Shown here piece after piece: positions 33,901-47,000 of a DNA stretch of 64,000 nucleotides. The first letter of the stretch is position 1. Each line of letters starts with the position of its first letter. Source of the DNA: Liolophura sinensis. Taxonomy: Eukaryota; Mollusca; Polyplacophora; Chitonida; Chitonidae. The notes beneath the pieces were generated by a model that searched no databases, had not been told where the DNA came from, and worked only from the letters and a program-made list of their open reading frames with translations. The translations under genes were made by a program, and so were the position numbers. The stretch spans positions 9,745,704 through 9,809,703 of the forward strand of contig NC_088304.1 in the NCBI RefSeq assembly GCF_032854445.1. The letters are read 5' to 3'.

Positions 33901-36900
33901 AGTTCAGTCAATGAAGAAACAGGTATGTTTTTTCACTTTCAGTTAATTATTATGAAACTTAACAATAACTTTTCTGCACATGAGTTTTTTGTTTGTATAT
34001 GTAGTTATTAAAATGAAATTCTATTTAAGGGTTCATTGAAATCAACTTTTAACAAATCCTTTATTGTTTAAGTAAAATAATACATAAATGTAAGTTCATG
34101 TAGGCCTATAGATATACCAAACATGTAGTATGCTGCAATTAAGATGTCTTTAACCTATGAGCACCTTACTTGTGCAGTTACCAGTTTTGATGTGCTCTCA
34201 TTAAAACTACCCTCTGGATAAGAGACTAGCTTTGCCATGCGTCTCACTGTACACTTTACAGCAGGCCGCTCATCTTCATGACCTCAGACCCTCCTTCAGT
34301 TTACCTCAGCCATGTCAAAGGTCGTTCACCTGTTCACTGTGGCAGAGGCAGACTGTGTTACCCACCTCTACACAGTATAATTGCTACGGGAATATAGTAT
34401 ACCGTACTTCCCATAAAGTTTGGCACATAAAAATATGCTTTCACAAGCACATAAAGGATTTAATCTGATACTTTTGATGCCAGTAGTTAGGTTAGTCTAA
34501 TAATAAATTAATCAAACTTCCCCCAAAACACTTAAATTGCCCTATAAGGCAGATGAATCAGTCAGAATTAAATAAAGTGTGTCAGTTAAAAAATGCTAAA
34601 CTTCAGTTGAAAGATGAAGGTACTATAGTATATCCCAGATATATGCATTTGTGTATGCATGTATGCACTTTGCCTAGAACAAATGTCCGACAAGTAAAAC
34701 TTCCTATGTGGAACTAGTACAGTTTTTCAGTTAGCCTTTACCTATTGCACATCTTCTAATGAATTAGAGTGTTAATTAGAAGGTAGTCCAAGAACTCGGC
34801 CTAGAAATGCCATAGTACCATACCTCCTAGCTGATGGCTTAGCTTCTCCTCGTCAGAGTGCCTGGCATCTAAGCACGCTAAGAGGGAGGTAACATTTTCA
34901 AAATTTTTTTCTGTTCTGGAAATTTGCTGACCTCTTGTGCCTTAACTTAGAAAAAGAGTGCCTGCTTTCATGTTAGCAATCTCCAGTGTTATTTTCCCAC
35001 CTCACTGTTTCACCACTTCACTTCGTTTAATTTTCTATCAGGTAGCCAGCTACTTTTCCAGAGTAGCTTTCCAGTCAAAAAAGATGAATAAAAGCCCTGT
35101 AATAAGCTATTATTTATGTATTCATTTGATTGGTGATTCTGCCATACTCAAGAATATTCTCATATACAAAGGCCAGCATTACAGTGGGAGGAAGCCCATG
35201 ACCGTCCGCAGGTTGCCGTTAGATCTTCCCATCTGTGGCTGGAGACGAAGCTAGCTTAAGCTGGACTCACGGCAACCACACTGGTGAGAGGCTTCTGCGC
35301 CACACTGGCACGCTAACCACCTGAGCCACAGAGGCCTCAGTAGCCTCAGTAATGAACTAGTAAGCAAAGTTGCTATTTAAGGCAAACACAGTCAGGCACC
35401 TTCCCTGACCTGCACCTCTCCAAAGATTCCTCAACCCATTGGTTAATAGCACCTCTTAAGTCAAAACCACTATGAGGAGAAGAGGAATGTTAGGTTCAAA
35501 GTGAGGCTGAAATTAAAAACCAGCTTTTTCTGAAGGTTAAGCCTCAGTGGTTTATGTCCATCTGGGGATGGCATGAGGTGGCCGCATTTGGTGTGGTGGG
35601 GATGGCATGAGGTGGCCGCATTTGATGTGGTGGGGATGGCATGAGGTGACGGCATGGTTTTGCTGTCCATCTGGGGATGGTATGAGGTGGCCGCATTTGA
35701 TGTGGTGGGGATGGCATGAGGTGGCCGCATGGTTTTGCAGGGAAGTTTCAATGCTCCGAGTTTCATTGTTTTTGTGACCTTAGTGGTTAGAAGCGGCCAA
35801 CAATGCTTTATTGTGCGGTCTTATATAAAGTTCATTGACCAGTGATGGTTTGCCTTCCATCAATATTGCATATGACCTGACAGTCCAATGAATAAAAATG
35901 GCTGTGTTTTCTGGCGATAAATACTAAAATTTCATTTCATAATTCTGAAAATAATTTATTTTCCGTATTTCCACTCTCTTTCACTCAAGTTCTGTAAATG
36001 AATCTCATTCATAAAAGAGTATTTTTAGGGGCCAATAAATTTCACAAAATACTACATTTTCGTTGTGAAACTTGCATTTTTGTCCTGTGGTATATACCAC
36101 CTTTCCTCAACCAAACTTTCTGAAATCAGTCGAGCTCTGGGTATCAGGAAAAATGAGATTATAGTCATAGTTGAAAGTATAGATCATTTACGGTAGAGGG
36201 AGAGCTTCAGAATTATCAATGAATTGCCAAAATAATGGACCCGAATAGGATGTACATGTATTTTGACCGCCTCCACTCCAGAACAGGATGTAGGCTAATA
36301 TTGACCTGATTTACAAACCGGATCTTAAAATATTTTGATCTTTGAAACTGAATGGGTAAATGAACATTTAAGTAATGATTTTCATGATTATAATTTCTTC
36401 CCACTGATAGTTAACTATGATTGTACACATCCATCTGGGCCCACCTGCACGAAACCTTCTTAACGCTTCTTACGTAACTACGATGGCAACCAACGATGTA
36501 GGCATTACGTTGCCACGATAGTTACATGCTTGTAACGATATGTTGGCTTCGTATAAGTGGGCCCTGGATCTACTTTTGCAAAATTTTGTATATTATTGTT
36601 TCATAACATGCCTTGTAAAAAAAAAAAGTCATTAACAGCAAACTTGTGAGCTTTCAGAAATATGGCATATGAAGTTCTGTAACAGTGGCATCAAGTTATA
36701 GAGTGTTCATTGTTATTAAGGATTGCAGTAATTTTACTGATTGTATTTATAAAATGTATTTATTGATTTGATTGGAGCATAATGCTGTGCTCCAAAATTG
36801 TTCACTTTTAGGTCGACAGCCATTATTTTGAGTGGAGTAAGCAGAAGTGCTTGGATTCAATTCTACCGTAAATTCTCAACAAATTTGATCACAGATCTAG

Positions 36901-38004
36901 TGTTCTGCCATATTAAAGGAATGCTTTCTTATTGGAACAGATTATTTCTTAACTTCTGTGAAATTCATACCTGTGTATGCCCCTATGAACAATACATTTG
37001 AATCTCCAAAATCAAGTATCCTCCCATCATAATGCTGGCCACCGTCGTATTAGTAAAATATTCTTGAGAATGGCATAAAACACCAAATAAATAAATAAAT
37101 AAGTTAAAATCAGACAAATTGTATTTATGAAATTATACTTTACTAGTTCAATTTGTTAAGGATTTAGGGTAGATACTGACCAAACTCCTAACTTCAAGCC
37201 ATAGCTGAAGCAGCAAGAGTTGGATTCGACTACTATTTGCTCAAGGGAAATATTATAAACGTGGAGACTAATTTTCAGAGTTATCCCCCCTTCCAAGGTT
37301 TGTAGGGGGCAGTAATAAATACTTTTCATGTTTTCATCTCTAGGAAATTTTAATGTGGCATTTTCATTTTACAGATTCTCAAAATGGTCCGAAAGTTACT
37401 CGGAAAGAGGCTCTTCACCAAAGTGATGAAAATGACATTTTACGGTCACTTTGTGGCTGGTGAGGATCATATAGCTATAAGACCCGTCATCACACGTAAC
37501 AGACAGTATGGCGTCAAGTCTATCCTGGATTACAGTGTGGAGGAAGATTTGTCAACTGAGGAGGCTGTTACTGCAGAGATGATGTAAGACTCTACTACAA
37601 AAGATTGAAAGTCATTTAAGTAGTTAAGAACAGTTATTTTTGGTGATTTACACTTTTGGGGTCTAGCACAAATTTTATGCTGAAAAAAAACTACATCCAG
37701 AAAGGGCAAATCTCTGACCACTTTGGTGGAAGTCGAGAGACCTGAGCTCAATCCTGTGGTGGGTCATACCAAAATCTTTAAAAATGCTAATTGTTGCTGC
37801 CTCACATGGCACTCAGCACTGAGAGGTCAAAGCAAGGAAACATGACTTGTTGGCTTGGTGTCATAGTAATGTGACTGGGTGGGGTGTCATTTTTGGTGTT
37901 TTCCGCATGATACTTCAATGGTGGTAGCACTTTGGTGGCAGGGTGAGTCCATATACACAGTATATGTACACATACCTAATGACTACACAATTGTTAAGTA
38001 TGAC

Positions 38005-38061
<57 letters not shown>

Positions 38062-41000
38062 CGGGCCCTGCTTTTTAAACCATTTTTAAAGACCACCACC
38101 AATCTGCTGTGTTCTGATATGGCCGCTGTTTATGATCATCTGAGGGATAATGGCTGTTCGCAGTGTAGTCTAACAGTCACGTTGGGCAACACGTACTTTG
38201 CACCTGCATATTTTTGTGAGAGGCCTGATAAGTGGGTGGTCTAGATGATACAAATTTTAGTGAGGGTTAGAGAATAAGTTACACAGTCAAGACCTGATGT
38301 GGTCGGAAACCATTTTTGCAGCCTTAGAACCTGGGCTATATCTAGAAAGTGCAGGGCCTGTTTTTATGAAATGTCTCATGGCTGAAGCCAAAAATTCAAA
38401 GACAGGTACGGTTGAGCTGTTTCTCTGTAGAATCTTTACAATCTCATATAAAGATATAGATATAAACTAAAGAAATTCCATGTGTACATGCACATCTATG
38501 TTTATATACTTAAACAAGTGAAAATGTGAAAAACAAATGGTGGTTAAAAGTTTTAGTCATTCTGGGCTTTCATACTTCTGAATGTATGTTATTGCTACTG
38601 TTGAGATCCAGTGTCCATTCCTGATCAAGATAGGTCTAAGGCGGTGAAATTTGCACATTAACGTCACTTTCAAAAGAGTTTCAGTCATTTTACAGTGTTA
38701 CCTTTACGTCATTATTTTATGGTGCTGCATCACTGAAGCACAATGCCAAGGACACTTCACATACATGTTGTTTATCCAGTTACAATTTAAACTGACAAGC
38801 ACCCAGAAAGTGCAGAAACAGTCTGGATTTCCTACTTATGACCGAGGCAGACTTTCATGTACTGTCAGGTTCAGTATAACTCCGTCACCTGACACTTATA
38901 AGCAAACCGGCTACTGTGTCTCACAGGCTAGATGTAGCTCAGTTGACAGAGCAATGAATCTGAGTCAAACTGAAGCTGATGTCTTTGCTGGTATTTGAAT
39001 ACAATTTGATCAAGATGCCACAGGCAGCTAGAATTAAATATAATTGTGGACTGGAATTTGAGTTATATTTGAAGCTTGTGCATTTTTTTCTGTTGGTATT
39101 TCAGTCAATCTCGAGTTGTTATTTTTGCAGAATCAAAGTCAAATCCAAGATTGCCCAGGTGCATTTTTTTGCAAAAAAATTGATACTAATTTTTTTGAGA
39201 ATTGGGATCAAAGTCAAGCTGGTATTTCTGCTGTTGTTTTCTAGCTTTTGTTTTGGGGGGAAATTATCTGGTAATTTTGCTGGTCTCAGTTTCAGTCTCA
39301 TTGAAGTTATACTTTTCTGTGATATTTTGCAGGAGCACAGTATCTGAGGATCAACCAGATGACCTCCCTCAAGGTAAGATCTTATCTAATGCAAGAAAAT
39401 TCACATTTATTCACAGTAATTTTCATAAAATGTCAACATAATACAAGCTAACATTTCACTCGATAAATATTTACTTTGCTGTGCCATACACCGTGCTGTA
39501 AACCCTCCCTGACTCTTTCAGTGATTTGATTCTCCTTAAAGACAGGACCCAGAACAGTGAGGTTGTAGGCTCAAATCTGTATATAGCTGGAAGTATGAGG
39601 CGTGTCAGAAAGATTTTACATGTCTGAGGTGTGGAGGTACAGTGTTCTGCACCAGTAATAAACCTCACTGTCATCATTGACAAGCAAAATATTGTAGGCT
39701 ACAGTTTCAAACACCAGTCAAGGAAATGAATTAATTTAAGAGATGATGTTATCAAGGGCTGTCATGTTTAAAATTGCCTGACCTGATATCCTAAGTTAAC
39801 TGATTCATTTAGTCTGATATCGGAAGTACTAGTATACTCACATCACATGAGATGAATTGTACAACTTTATGTATGAGGGCACTTTATCTGTACCTTCTAC
39901 CTCTTAATGATGCTCTATGTTGTGTCTGTTTTTTTCCTACAGACTTTCTACATTCAATTTTAAACAAGTGTAAATTCACAGTATGTTGACAGTATGCTTG
40001 TTTCAGATAAAAATTGTTTTTATTGGTTGTTCTCAAAGCAATGTGTATGTTTTACTGAAAGCTTGTAATGTGTTCAGCATCTACATTGTTACAAGAAACA
40101 TGTTCACTGGAAGCTTGTGATGTCATGCGTTCAGCATCTACATTGTAACAGGAAACATGTTCACTGGATTCTTGTGATGTCATGCGTTCAGCATCTACAT
40201 TGTAACAAGAAACGTGTTCACTGGAAGCCTGTGGTTTCATGCATTTGGCATCTACATTGTAACAAGAAACAAGTTCACTGGAAGCTTGTGATGTCATGCA
40301 TTCAGCATCTACATTGTAAAAAGAAACATGTTCATTGGAAGCTTGTGATGTCCTGCGTTCAGCATCTACATTGTAACGAGAAACATGTTTACTGCAAACT
40401 GTTACAGATGACACAACAAAGAAGTTTCGAGCTCACAAGGAGTTTGGTGACAGGCGTACGGGGGTAATCAGCGCCCGGACTTATTTCTACGAGGGAGAAG
40501 CCCAGTGTAACAAAAACATGAAGACATTCCTGAATTGCATTGATGCAGTGTCAGGTAAGGAGGAATCCCAACCCATCTCAATTCTTCCCCCTCCGATTAT
40601 AACGCTGGCCGCTGTCGTATAAGTGAAATATTCTTGAGTACAGCATAAAACACCAATCACCAAAGAATTGAACATTTGTAGCCAATGTTTAAGACGGTAT
40701 TGTTCAAGATTGGTCTCGCCTGTGTTTTGAGCGACACGTTATAAAAATTGTAGAGATGATATAGTCTTTCAGAGTGTATCCTGCAAACAACACATTTTCC
40801 ATAGATGATACTGCTCCGTGTGTTCTTCAGTATAGCGTAAAACCCTAATGAAATAAACATATTCTGTCGAGGATATTACTTGGTAAAATTTGAATATCAT
40901 AAAAAATGTTTGAAAACGTAAAATACTATAAAAGACCTTTGACATACCGGTATATAAAAGTAAAAAATGTGCCGTGAAGAACAATACCTTTCCATGCTAA

Positions 41001-44000
41001 GTACAGTGTTCAATCCATGAATCCAGTAAATGAAGTCACGAAATCCTTATTGCTTCAGATGCGACAGATGGTTCAGGATTTGCAGCCATAAAGTTAACTG
41101 CCCTTGGACGGCCACAGTTATTGGTTTGTATTTACATCTGTGACTTCAGATGAACACGTCTACCATCATCTTCCTGGTAGGGAATATTTCAATATATAGG
41201 CCTACTGACTCTCTGTCAATGAAAAAACTGTCTCAGAACCAGCCCAAAAAGTGTCTGGAGTCAGGGTGTCTAGCCTCACTGCTTAACAACTGCGCTACCA
41301 AGCCAGGTGGGAACGTCTCACTGGTTAAGAGTCCACATTTGTACATGCCTTTAATAACCACTTGGCTGCATAGGCACACAAGACACAATACATTTTTATG
41401 GGTTTTTTTTGCCTAAATCTATGTCAGTAGCTATGACGATGTGTAATAGGACTGTAACAAGCAAGCTGTTCCCATCAGGCTTCATGGGAAACACACAGTT
41501 ATGGCCCATGAACAAGATAGCCATAGTGGTACTTTGATGTTGTCCATTGAATGGAGGATAAGTCTGTTGTATAATAGGGTGCACCGAATTGTCTCCCTTG
41601 AGGTCACTCTCCCATTTTAAAGGTGCATTTTTATGGTTAGGTGGAACCTCAGGAAATTCTGTAAGATGGGTCGAAAGTTGGAGGTCATGTGACCACCCTG
41701 TCATGTCTAAAACAAAATGGCTGCCCAGTTTTAAAGCATTGAGGAAAAGGTCACTTTTTGCCCCTTCGCTAGTTGTACAAAATAACGTCACGGAAGCTCT
41801 GCAGAAATGCTCAGACTATCTGAAAAACCGAAAGTGATACAAATCCAACGAATACAAGATCGCTGACAATGATTAAAAAATAGAAATTTTCCTATGTAAT
41901 AACGCTGGGAGAACCATTTTCTTCACGCGTGCTGTTTGTTACTAAGATCATGTGGTCACTAGCTTCCGAGGCAGACTTTAATTTTGTTGGCCCAGTATAT
42001 TGGTTATGTATTTTTTTAATCCATTTGCAGGTATTTGTAAAATCATGGCCCTAATTAAATATAGTTGACAATTTCAGCGGACTCTTACACTGAAAACGTC
42101 TTTATTTACGATCTGTCAGCATTCCTGCAACCCTTGAAGGCTGATATCGTGCTTTATTGCTTTCTGTTACCCAGAAAATATTTGTCAGTATTGTGACATA
42201 ACCTACATACTGCTTGCTATTATAGGCCATGTCCCACTTCTCATAGTTCCACGCCTCAAAACCTAGTCTCGCGTTTCGTCAAGTATTGGCTGACGATTAT
42301 TTGGATTAGGATTGATTATCACTCTACCTTTAAACCAACAAATCATATAACACCTTTCTAAGATCTCACAGAATCAAGCAAAATAAGTACGTCAAACCTG
42401 AAGCAGATAACTAATTCACATTTTTGATGTCAATGGTATACATGTATATATCAAACATTAGAAAAAGATGAAATTATATGAATTGTTGAACAATTGCGAT
42501 GTGTGATTGCTTTTTTTTACAGCTGCAGATGTCGGAAGTGTTGGTACAAACACGAGTCTTCTTCAGGAAATTCTGTTCAGGATCAGGTGGCGATACATTC
42601 CTGAGCCGAATCCAGCAGGGAACGCTGGACGCGACCGACAGTATGGGGGTTCCCTTCAGCAGAGACGAGGCCAGGAACTGGCTAACGGTGCTGGACCTCA
42701 AGATGAGTGACGTGTGAGTCTGCACTTTGGTTATTCTCATTTCAACATTACAAAGACAAACTATAGTCTTTTTTTCTTTTAACTTGTCGCCTTTATTCAT
42801 CTGTCTGTAAAACCAGTAATATTCACAACCAAAATTGCCTTTAGGTTGAGACATGTAACACCACAAATTTTACATATCTGTGTTTTAGACATCCATTAAA
42901 TATTATTCATGGCAAAGAAAATGCAGTCAGAATAATTTTTCTTATTCATAATGTGAAACTCCCATAAGCTTGGTTTTGACACAAACAATTCATTGCATGA
43001 GGTGACGTCATAATTATTCGAAAAACAAGTGGCCATTCAAGACCACTCGCCCTTGGACAGTGAAGCTGCATGCTTGAATCTGGTATTGGCACTGTCGTTC
43101 TTTGGGATTACAAGTGCATGCTGTAATAAGAATAATTCTGTTACTTTTAACCACTCTCTGAGTTCTCATTTACCAATTAGCCTTGCTACCTGTGCTGCAG
43201 CCTGAAGTCAGGAGATTTGTTAAGTACATGTAGGCTAATGTAGTCACACAGCAGGTGAAAATATCTGCATCTCATTTTTTCTTCTGACCATAATTTCTTC
43301 TGACAATGATGAAATATTCTTGTGTATTTAGGTGTTGAACACTGGATTGGGGTGTCTTGTCTGGTGGCTGCAGCATGGCATTCCAGTCAGGCAGCACTAT
43401 AAATACATGATACCGTTGCATACTTCCCTGGTGATTTTGGTATGATTTTCTCATTGACATTGTTCAGGGCAAGTACAGATGAATTGCAAGACATTGCAGG
43501 GTAAGTTGATTTTGAAATCTGTTAAGTTAAATGTGTTGCCATTTTAAAACTCCTAGGTGCATTATTTTTAGTGAAATAAATCATTAATTAATGGCTGTGG
43601 AAATTTTTTGTGGTTTTGGGACTATTGGGATTGCTTGTATGCTTGGGATTCAATGTATATATTGTAAATTTATATCTGTATACATACACGCACTAGACAG
43701 GCCTCTGTGATCTCGTGGTTTAAGCTAGTTTGGGTCATGCCAAAGATTTTAAAATGGTCCTTGTTGCTGCCTCGCTTGACGCTCAGCACTGAGAGGTTAG
43801 AGCTAGGAAACAGGACTGGTTGGCGTGGTGTTAGTATGGTGTGACTGGGTGGGGTGTCATACTTGGTGTGTTCGGCATGGTACTTCAGTGCTGGCAGCTC
43901 TTTGGCGACATGGACTTGCCCTGGCACAAGAAGACACTGTATATGTACACACACCTAATGACTCTTCATCGTCACATGACTGGAAAAAAGCCCCCAAGCA

Positions 44001-47000
44001 TCTATACATATCGCTAGTGGTTTGCCTGATAGCACAATGGCCCAGGGGTCTTTCATGATTTTGTTTGCTGTGAGTTCAAGTCCAGCTCATGCTGCCTCCC
44101 GCTCCAGTAGTACGTGGGAAGGTCTGCCTGCAATGTGCAAATTGTCGCACATGGTCCCACCACCATAATGGTGGTCACTGCCGTACAGTTGAAATATTTT
44201 GAATATAGTGGTTAACTCCAATCAAATATTTATTTGATTTATTTATTTGATTGGTGTTTTACGCCGTACTCAAGAATATTTCACTCATACAATGACGGCC
44301 AGCATTATGGTGGGTGGAGACCGGGCAGAGCCCGTGGAATACCCATGGCCATCCGCAGGTTGCTGGCAGACCTTCCCACGTACGGTCAGAGAGGAAGCCA
44401 GCATGAGCTGGACTTGAACTCACAGCAACCGCATTGGTGAGAGACTCCTGGGTCATTACACTGTGCTAGCGCGCTAACCAACTGAACCACGGATGCCCCC
44501 CAACCAAATAAATAAATAAACATACACACTATTTTATGGTCCTCCTTTACTGTGGAGGAGCCCGTGGAAGAAGTTCCCTCCCCCTTGACCACTGAGATTA
44601 CTTTTAGTCTACCTCTGGTTGGTGAGGGTTGGGACAGCTTTGTGTCATGTGGTTTGTCAGGTACTTGTTGACGGATGTTTATAGTTTGTACCAGGTTCTA
44701 CCTTTTTCCCTCCTCTTCCCCAAACACCAGACTGCTGTAATATACCCTAAATAGACCTACAATTTCATCCGTGACTAACTTTTTCATTTTTCCTGACTGT
44801 GAGAGTTCTGTTGAAAGGTGTTCGTTGGGAAGGTATTATGACAAGTAAATGCATCATCTTTTTTTTTTCCCTTTGTTCAGGAGCACAGATTTACTGGACT
44901 GGGATAATCTAATGCGAGTGAATGTGAACCTGTCCAAACTGTTTGTCGTTCCAAACTTAAAGGTCAGTATTTTTTTTTTATTACATTTTTTAGCTCGCCT
45001 TACAAAGTATTTAGGAGAGGTATTGTGAGAGGGGGATCAGATGCTGGTGATGTCAGTGTCCAGTTTGGTTAAAGTTTTTGGCCAATCATAGGGTTCCAGT
45101 GGCCACCCATAGTACACAGATAGCCAATCATCAGTAGCGATTTGCATGTCAAAGACAAAGGAAGTCTTTTACCTCATAGCTCAACATTTTGCTCATCTAT
45201 TCACAGGGTTGCAATTGGCTCCCATAGTACGTGGGTTGCCAAATGTAGTTCGCAGTTTATATGTCAAAGACCTCTGTAGTAAAGTTGTGCACCCTCCACA
45301 GTGTCTTTTACCACCACAGTGATTTTCAACTCCATAACATACAACTGCTCTGCAATCCTTACGCATACGATAAACAGTCATAGTTATGTCAGTATAATAA
45401 TTTTGGTCTTTTTTGGTGGTTTAATGGCAAGATCTCAGCACTATGTAATTGGAGGATAATATCTATGTCAATCATTCTTCTTTTTGGGGGGGAGGGGTTT
45501 GAGGTCTGTATTTGAATGTACATGTGTCACATGACTTGAACATTATGCAATTTTACAAAGGGCTCAATCAGGCGAGCTACCGGTATTCTCTGAAGGCCTT
45601 GTTAATTGCAGTACTCATTTTTGCCCTTGGCAATCATTCAGATAAATAAATAAACATTACATGTAATGTGTAAATGTAGAAAAAAATTGTAACAGAATAT
45701 CCATGTAAATGTAATAGCAGCTGTAATAAGCCTATCAGTCAATAAAGCAGTTGTAATAAGCCAATCAATCAATAAATAATTAGTATTACATGTAATGTGT
45801 AAATGTAAAAAAAAGACAAATGTAATAGGATATCCATGTAAATGTAATAGCAGCTGTAATAAGCCAATCAATCAATCAATAAATAGTATCACATGTAATG
45901 TGTAAATCTAGAAAAAATTGTTATAGAATACCGATGGAAATGTAATAGCAGCTGTAATAAGCCTATCAATCAATAAAGCAGTTGTAATAAGCCTATCAAT
46001 CAATAAATAAGTAATATTACATGTAATGTGTAGATGTAAAAAATGGGCAAATGTAATAGAATATCCATGTATATGGAATACCCATTGTAATGAACCTGGT
46101 ATCACTTATTGTATTGTAGACGGGTAAACTGGAATCCCTGGTGACAGCACTTACCAAGAAGGAAGAAACTGAAATGAAGAACATGTTACAGCGTATTAAT
46201 ACCGTTGCACAGGTCGGACATTTTCTGTATCCGGTCACTCTGGTTTCCTCTGGTCTCCTCCACCCATAAAAGAAACCCTGGTCTTATTTATAAGAGGAAA
46301 ATTCTTGAGAAATGCGCAAAACCACCAAGTTTAAAAAGGTGTATTGAGGTTTGCTTGGAACATGAGATGATACTCTACTGGAAAATTGTATGTTTTCTGA
46401 CCAAAAACTATAGTTTGTGACATTTATTAACCTCTATAACCTCTCTCTTTGTGGACAAAATTTTGGGTAAAATTTATCGTAAGTAAATACCATATGTCAC
46501 CTAAAGTTTGGTATTGTAATTGACCTAAAGTTTCGCATGAGAGTTGCTGTTGTTTACTTTCGCACAATCTGAGTTGGCGGCAAAATGAGTGTGCCTGCAT
46601 GAGCTTGTTTATTACATTCTTGAACTATCAGTATAATCCCCTGACCACCCTTGATGCTCTCTCGCGGGACTCAGTCAGTAACAGCCAAAATCAGTGCAAT
46701 GAATCCTGGGATACACTTGCTGAGTCCCAGAGCGAAACTTTACGTCATTTACCGTTTGTAAAAAATCCACGCCAGAAACTCATAAAAACTTAATAATTTG
46801 CTTTTGATATTGTTTTCTGATTAGAAATTAATCAAACTTGCAAATACTCTTACATGAAAACGAACGTTAGCAGTCACCCAGGTCCTGGTCTTGTTGAATG
46901 GCGTATTTGTCTGACTGATGTGAACAAAAATTTATGTATTGTCTCACAGTACGCAGTGGAGAAGGGTGTTCGTGTGATGATAGACGCAGAGCAGTCGTAC

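Larger units (their letters stand above)
30988..37374 (+). other. PRODH intron 1
   Basis: 6.4-kb first intron with one SINE-B, one reversed SINE-A, a MITE-3-like copy, a foldback MITE and a 34-bp minisatellite. No internal exon was needed for the protein; short open frames (for example 34232-34468) look unconserved. Confidence 0.7.

Noticed and set aside
34232-34468. Alternative exon inside PRODH intron 1
   Set aside because: Open 78 codons but no conserved motif and the PRODH protein is complete without it.
38934-38995. tRNA-like head (GTAGCTCAGTTGACAGAGCA)
   Set aside because: Only an A-box-like start; no B box or cloverleaf. Probably a SINE head relic.
40052-40467. Repeat proteins on both strands before PRODH exon 4
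   Set aside because: 57-bp period opens the frames; they lie in an intron and do not continue in phase into the exon.
41589-41837. 82-codon frame inside a PRODH intron
   Set aside because: No family recognised, lies on both strands as open frames, likely chance or an old repeat.
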